From contig CAMUFS010000125.1 of NCBI GenBank assembly GCA_947088195.1, forward strand, positions 1 to 8,202: a stretch of DNA of 8,202 bases. Direction: 5' to 3'. Shown here in pieces: positions 6,059-8,202 of the stretch (the stretch's first letter is position 1; the number at the start of each line of letters is the position of its first letter). The stretch is from an uncultured Clostridia bacterium. Its GTDB lineage: Bacteria > Bacillota > Clostridia > Lachnospirales > Lachnospiraceae. A model generated the notes under the pieces. That model ran no database searches and had not been told where the DNA came from. It saw only the letters and a list, made by a program, of their open reading frames with translations. The position numbers were made by a program, and so were the translations under genes.

Positions 6059-6086
6059 ATATCGGCAGTTTTTTCCATTATGTTTA
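6059..6086 (-). promoter_or_regulatory. Sigma-D/sigma-28-like promoter of the DUF6033-like gene
   Basis: On the minus strand TAAA (6083-6086) and GCCGATAT (6059-6066) are 16 nt apart. The flagellar sigma factor consensus is TAAA, about 15 nt, then GCCGATAA/T, so the -10 is essentially perfect and the spacing is one longer than the enteric form. The leader would be only about 15 nt and would contain the ribosome site. An overlapping TATAAT (6055-6060) could serve sigma-A, but its -35 is poor and the leader would be shorter still. Confidence 0.5.
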
Positions 6087-6135
6087 AAATACTCATCTAC
6101 AAATCTATAAAAAACTATATTGGAAATAAAACATA

Positions 6136-6819
6136 TTATTCTCCACTATAAAAATTATCCCCAATTCCTCTTTGATTTAAATATGTAATAATTCTATCAA
6201 GAAAATCACGAAACAATTTTAAAAACCACTGTTTTTTCCCAAAGCACCGAACAAGTGCAGGACTCACTGCATAGTAAATGCGAATAAACATTCTCCCATA
6301 CCATGTCTTGGCCAATATATTGTCACGAAACCTACGCAGTGTCCACACCTTGGGACAATCATAAGCATGGTATACACAGGTCGCTATATAACAGCCGCGT
6401 CTGCGGCGCCTTACAGCTAGGTAAATAACAGCAGGAATTTTCTCTGACGTAAATCCGTGATTTGTTATACCAAGCTTTTCTATCCTTCCATTAGTGACAA
6501 TCACATCGGTAAATGTCACACCTCGAAGCATACCATGTACCGATTTATAGGCTGCTTTACCGTCAAGTCCTCTGTAAATTAGCATCTCATTTTTAACTAA
6601 CAGACGTCCCATATTGTCATATCCTATAACAGCCGCCCGATAACCATCACTTCGAGTAAGCTCAAGTCCATTCTTTGTCCTGTAAATGCAAAGGCGAAAA
6701 CAACAGTCTCCCATTTTTAATTCATATTCTGCTGTTTTATCTTTAAAAAAATCTAGCATACTTTCAAAGTTAGAAAAGACATTGTGGATTTTTTCACAAG
6801 TAGATTGTTTGTTGTTCAT
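6136..6819 (-). CDS. Protein with C-terminal CFI-box-like domain, function unknown
   Basis: This is a 227-residue protein with two parts. Residues about 20-130 form an unrecognised mostly beta region (ELKMGDCCFRLCIYR, AAVIGYDNMGRLLVKNEMLI). After a basic run of five arginines (137-141) comes GCYIATCVYHAYDCPKVWTL (142-161), then RRFRDNILAKTWYGRMFIRI and YYAVSPALVRCFG. This matches, from memory, the C(F/Y)IAT domain (CFI-box CTERM) that ends many bacterial proteins of varied architecture, often with zinc-ribbon or J-like N termini. Its function is unknown. The usual A-x-Y-G-S after CYIAT is here C-V-Y-H-A. The frame is open to a TTG at 6900, but that TTG is the -35 of the gene's promoter, so the start must be downstream. 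The ATG at 6819, with GGAG 6 nt before it, fits best; ATGs at 6846 and 6831 are alternatives. It is divergent from a small Xre regulator. Confidence 0.85.
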   Translation of the reverse strand: MNNKQSTCEKIHNVFSNFESMLDFFKDKTAEYELKMGDCCFRLCIYRTKNGLELTRSDGYRAAVIGYDNMGRLLVKNEMLIYRGLDGKAAYKSVHGMLRGVTFTDVIVTNGRIEKLGITNHGFTSEKIPAVIYLAVRRRRRGCYIATCVYHAYDCPKVWTLRRFRDNILAKTWYGRMFIRIYYAVSPALVRCFGKKQWFLKLFRDFLDRIITYLNQRGIGDNFYSGE

Positions 6820-6871
6820 TTTCTTCTCCATCCTTTGTTTTTCCATTTTATTTTCTCTTATTCCCTCCACT

Positions 6872-6900
6872 ATTTTACCTTTCTCTTTAAAAATTGTCAA
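6872..6900 (-). promoter_or_regulatory. Consensus promoter of the CFI-box-like gene
   Basis: On the minus strand a perfect TTGACA (6895-6900) and TAAAAT (6872-6877) are 17 nt apart. Transcription would start near 6865. This rules out the TTG and GTG codons further upstream as translation starts and leaves a leader of about 45 nt to the ATG at 6819. Confidence 0.75.
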
Positions 6901-6907
6901 ACATATA

Positions 6908-6922
6908 TATCATTATATGATA
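6908..6922. promoter_or_regulatory. Perfect 15-bp palindrome, candidate Xre operator
   Basis: TATCAT-TAT-ATGATA is a perfect inverted repeat with 6-bp arms. It lies between the two divergent genes, 8 bp upstream of the -35 of the CFI-box-like gene and about 50 bp before the Xre start codon. Position and symmetry suit a dimeric HTH repressor. The arms are AT-rich, so chance is possible. Confidence 0.4.
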
Positions 6923-6970
6923 ATTAAATTTTACACACACTATTGTATACTAACAAAAAGGAGAATAATC

Positions 6971-7267
6971 ATGATTGCTGACAGAATCCGTTTTTTAAGA
7001 AACCGCCAAGGGTTGTCCCAAGCAGATCTTGCCAGACTTCTGCGGATTACCCGGTCAAGTGTGAATGCATGGGAACTGGGAATCTCTACTCCGTCAACTT
7101 CCACTGTCATCTCATTGGCACAAATTTTTCATGTATCAATGGATTATCTTCTTGAGATGGATAATTCCTATGAAGATAAAATTGATCTGAAGGGTTTTTC
7201 GGAGGATGAAAAGGCTCTTATCTTTCACCTAATTAATTATATTGAAAAAAACAGGGATGACAGGTAA
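6971..7267 (+). CDS. Small Xre-family (Cro/CI-type) helix-turn-helix regulator
   Basis: A 98-residue DNA-binding protein. The HTH domain covers about residues 4-60 (IRFLRNRQGLSQADLARLL, then RITRSSVNAWELGISTPSTS, then HVSMDYLLE), a classic HTH_3 pattern. A short helical tail (GFSEDEKALIFHLINYIEKN) probably dimerises. The start is the ATG at 6971, with AAAGGAG 7 nt upstream; a long upstream in-frame extension is antisense to the neighbouring gene and has no ribosome site. TATACT at about 6943-6948 may be its -10, without a good -35. Its gap to the divergent CFI-box-like gene holds a perfect palindrome, which suggests control of both. Its last codons lie inside the hairpin that terminates the convergent GH18 gene. 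Confidence 0.92.
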   Translation: MIADRIRFLRNRQGLSQADLARLLRITRSSVNAWELGISTPSTSTVISLAQIFHVSMDYLLEMDNSYEDKIDLKGFSEDEKALIFHLINYIEKNRDDR

Positions 7268-7284
7268 TTTTCTTCATCCCTGTT
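7244..7284 (-). terminator. Strong terminator of the GH18 gene, overlapping the Xre 3' end
   Basis: An 11-bp perfect stem, AACAGGGATGA (7250-7260) with TCATCCCTGTT (7274-7284), encloses a 13-nt loop. On the minus strand the stem is followed by a T-run of six or seven, 23 nt after the GH18 stop. On the plus strand the following sequence is GGTATTTT, so it may also end the Xre transcript less efficiently. The Xre stop codon (7265-7267) is inside the loop. Confidence 0.9.
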
Positions 7285-7306
7285 GGTATTTTAACTAATT
7301 TGCGAT

Positions 7307-8202
7307 TTACCTTGCAATCGGAGCAAAGGACTGCAAAAACTTCCAATTTTGTGTAAATGGGCGCATAAGATTCCAATAACCAGCGCCTCGTAAGTCAAAT
7401 TCACGGATAAGATTTAATTTTCCCTGAATACTTACTACATTTTCAAACCAGACAACGTGTTCTATACCATTTGTATCAAAATAATGATAATATGGGCTGA
7501 CAGCTTTCTCATCATATAGAATGTCGCTGCCATATTCTATGGCTCGTTCTACTGCCTGTTCATTCCCTATTGTTTCTGCTTTTGTCGTTCCATTTACAAA
7601 AGGCAGCTTCCAATCATAGCCATAATTGGGAATACCCATATATATCTTTTCTTTATCTATTTCTGTCACCGCATACTCCACCACTTGCCGAACCTTGTCA
7701 AGAGGTGCGACCGCCATTGGCGGACCATACGTATACCCCCACTCATAAGTCATTAAAAGCACAGTGTCTGCAGCCTCACCAATTCTTCTATAATCATGTG
7801 CTTCATATAATAGTCCCTGCTGGGAGGAAGAGGTCTTAGGTGCCAGATCCACATGAACAAAAAGCTGGTGTGGATGCAGAAGCTTACCCGCCATCTCTAT
7901 AAATTGAATAAAGCCTTCCTTATCCTCTGCTTTGATAAATTCAAAATCAATATCCAGTCCACGATATCCCTTTTGCAGCATAATGGCAAGAATCTGGTTT
8001 AAAATCTGTTCTTGAAGCCATGTGTTATGAAAAAGATAGCTTGCATTGTCACTGCTAAAATTTCCATCCTCTGACAAGGAACAGAAAAGAAATATTGGAA
8101 CAAGCCCATTTTCCTTGGCTATTTGCAAAAGTGCCTCGTCATCAGGTTTAATTAATCTTCCATCCGTCGTGAATCCATATCCAAATATTGTCAAGGATGA
8201 TA
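7307..8202 (-). CDS. YaaH/SleL-like GH18 spore-cortex glycosidase, C-terminal domain (cut by window edge)
   Basis: This glycoside hydrolase family 18 domain resembles the spore germination enzymes YaaH and SleL, which cleave N-acetylglucosamine linkages in spore cortex peptidoglycan. Visible features, in order: SSLTIFGYGFTTDGRLI (first beta strand), the catalytic D-x-D-x-E in GYRGLDIDFEFI with the acid glutamate encoded at 7940-7942, VLLMTYEWGYTYGPPMAVAP, KIYMGIPNYGYDWKLPF, and the end RGAGYWNLMRPFTQNWKFL. All key positions look intact. The frame stays open through the right edge, and the TTG at 8194 is internal, so the true start and any N-terminal LysM domains lie outside the window. Family enzymes of this type are about 420-430 residues when two LysM repeats are present. 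The gene ends at a strong terminator. It implies a spore-forming host. Whether it is a cortex lysin or a vegetative wall enzyme is not certain. Confidence 0.9.
   Translation of the reverse strand, partial: SSLTIFGYGFTTDGRLIKPDDEALLQIAKENGLVPIFLFCSLSEDGNFSSDNASYLFHNTWLQEQILNQILAIMLQKGYRGLDIDFEFIKAEDKEGFIQFIEMAGKLLHPHQLFVHVDLAPKTSSSQQGLLYEAHDYRRIGEAADTVLLMTYEWGYTYGPPMAVAPLDKVRQVVEYAVTEIDKEKIYMGIPNYGYDWKLPFVNGTTKAETIGNEQAVERAIEYGSDILYDEKAVSPYYHYFDTNGIEHVVWFENVVSIQGKLNLIREFDLRGAGYWNLMRPFTQNWKFLQSFAPIAR

Noticed and set aside
6820..6900. Upstream TTG/GTG start for the CFI-box-like protein
   Set aside because: The TTG at 6900 is part of a perfect TTGACA -35 and the GTG at 6870 overlaps the predicted start of transcription; the GGAG-preceded ATG at 6819 fits better.
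7570..7839. Plus-strand 89-residue open frame
   Set aside because: Antisense to the conserved GH18 domain with no ribosome site.

Overview
The window looks like chromosomal DNA of an anaerobic, spore-forming, probably motile clostridium, most likely a member of the Lachnospiraceae. The basis is AT-rich DNA with strong AGGAGG-type ribosome sites, a clostridial-type MutS, a spore-cortex-type GH18 lysin, a protein resembling the DUF6033 family, an Rpn/PD-(D/E)XK 'transposase' nuclease, and one promoter that resembles the flagellar sigma factor (sigma-D/sigma-28) consensus. The assignment is by recognition only; no search was run.

Layout, left to right. (1) 1-1745, minus: the first 581 codons of mutS, cut by the window edge before its ATPase domain. 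A GTG start and a candidate promoter lie just upstream. (2) 1870-3710, minus: a two-gene unit with an Rpn-family nuclease first and an unrecognised 254-residue protein 23 nt behind it. The pair points into mutS with no convincing terminator between. (3) 3711-3949: intergenic DNA with a good promoter and, about 90 bp on, a good minus-strand terminator. It is either the tail of the upstream regulator's transcript or a free-standing RNA of about 115 nt. (4) 3950-4285, minus: an Xre-type regulator with a GTG start. It is divergent from (5) 4528-5298, plus: a TauE/SafE-type membrane transporter with a near-consensus promoter among repeated TCAAAGTAA half-sites. (6) 5312-6037, minus: a lysine-rich DUF6033-like protein behind a sigma-D-like promoter, convergent with the transporter. 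(7) 6136-6819, minus: a protein ending in a CFI-box-like C-terminal domain, with a consensus promoter. It is divergent from (8) 6971-7267, plus: a small Xre regulator. A perfect palindrome sits between their starts. (9) 7307-8202, minus: the C-terminal GH18 domain of a YaaH/SleL-like spore-lysis enzyme, cut by the right edge, ending at a strong terminator that overlaps the 3' end of gene (8).

Most of the window is ordinary housekeeping and accessory chromosome. The parts most worth a second look are the Rpn nuclease with its unknown partner inserted beside mutS, the promoter-to-terminator unit just upstream of it, and the sigma-D-like promoter on the DUF6033-like gene. The two divergent Xre pairs look like small self-contained regulatory circuits: each regulator has a candidate operator in the gap to its neighbour. 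No rRNA, tRNA, CRISPR array or complete insertion sequence was seen.
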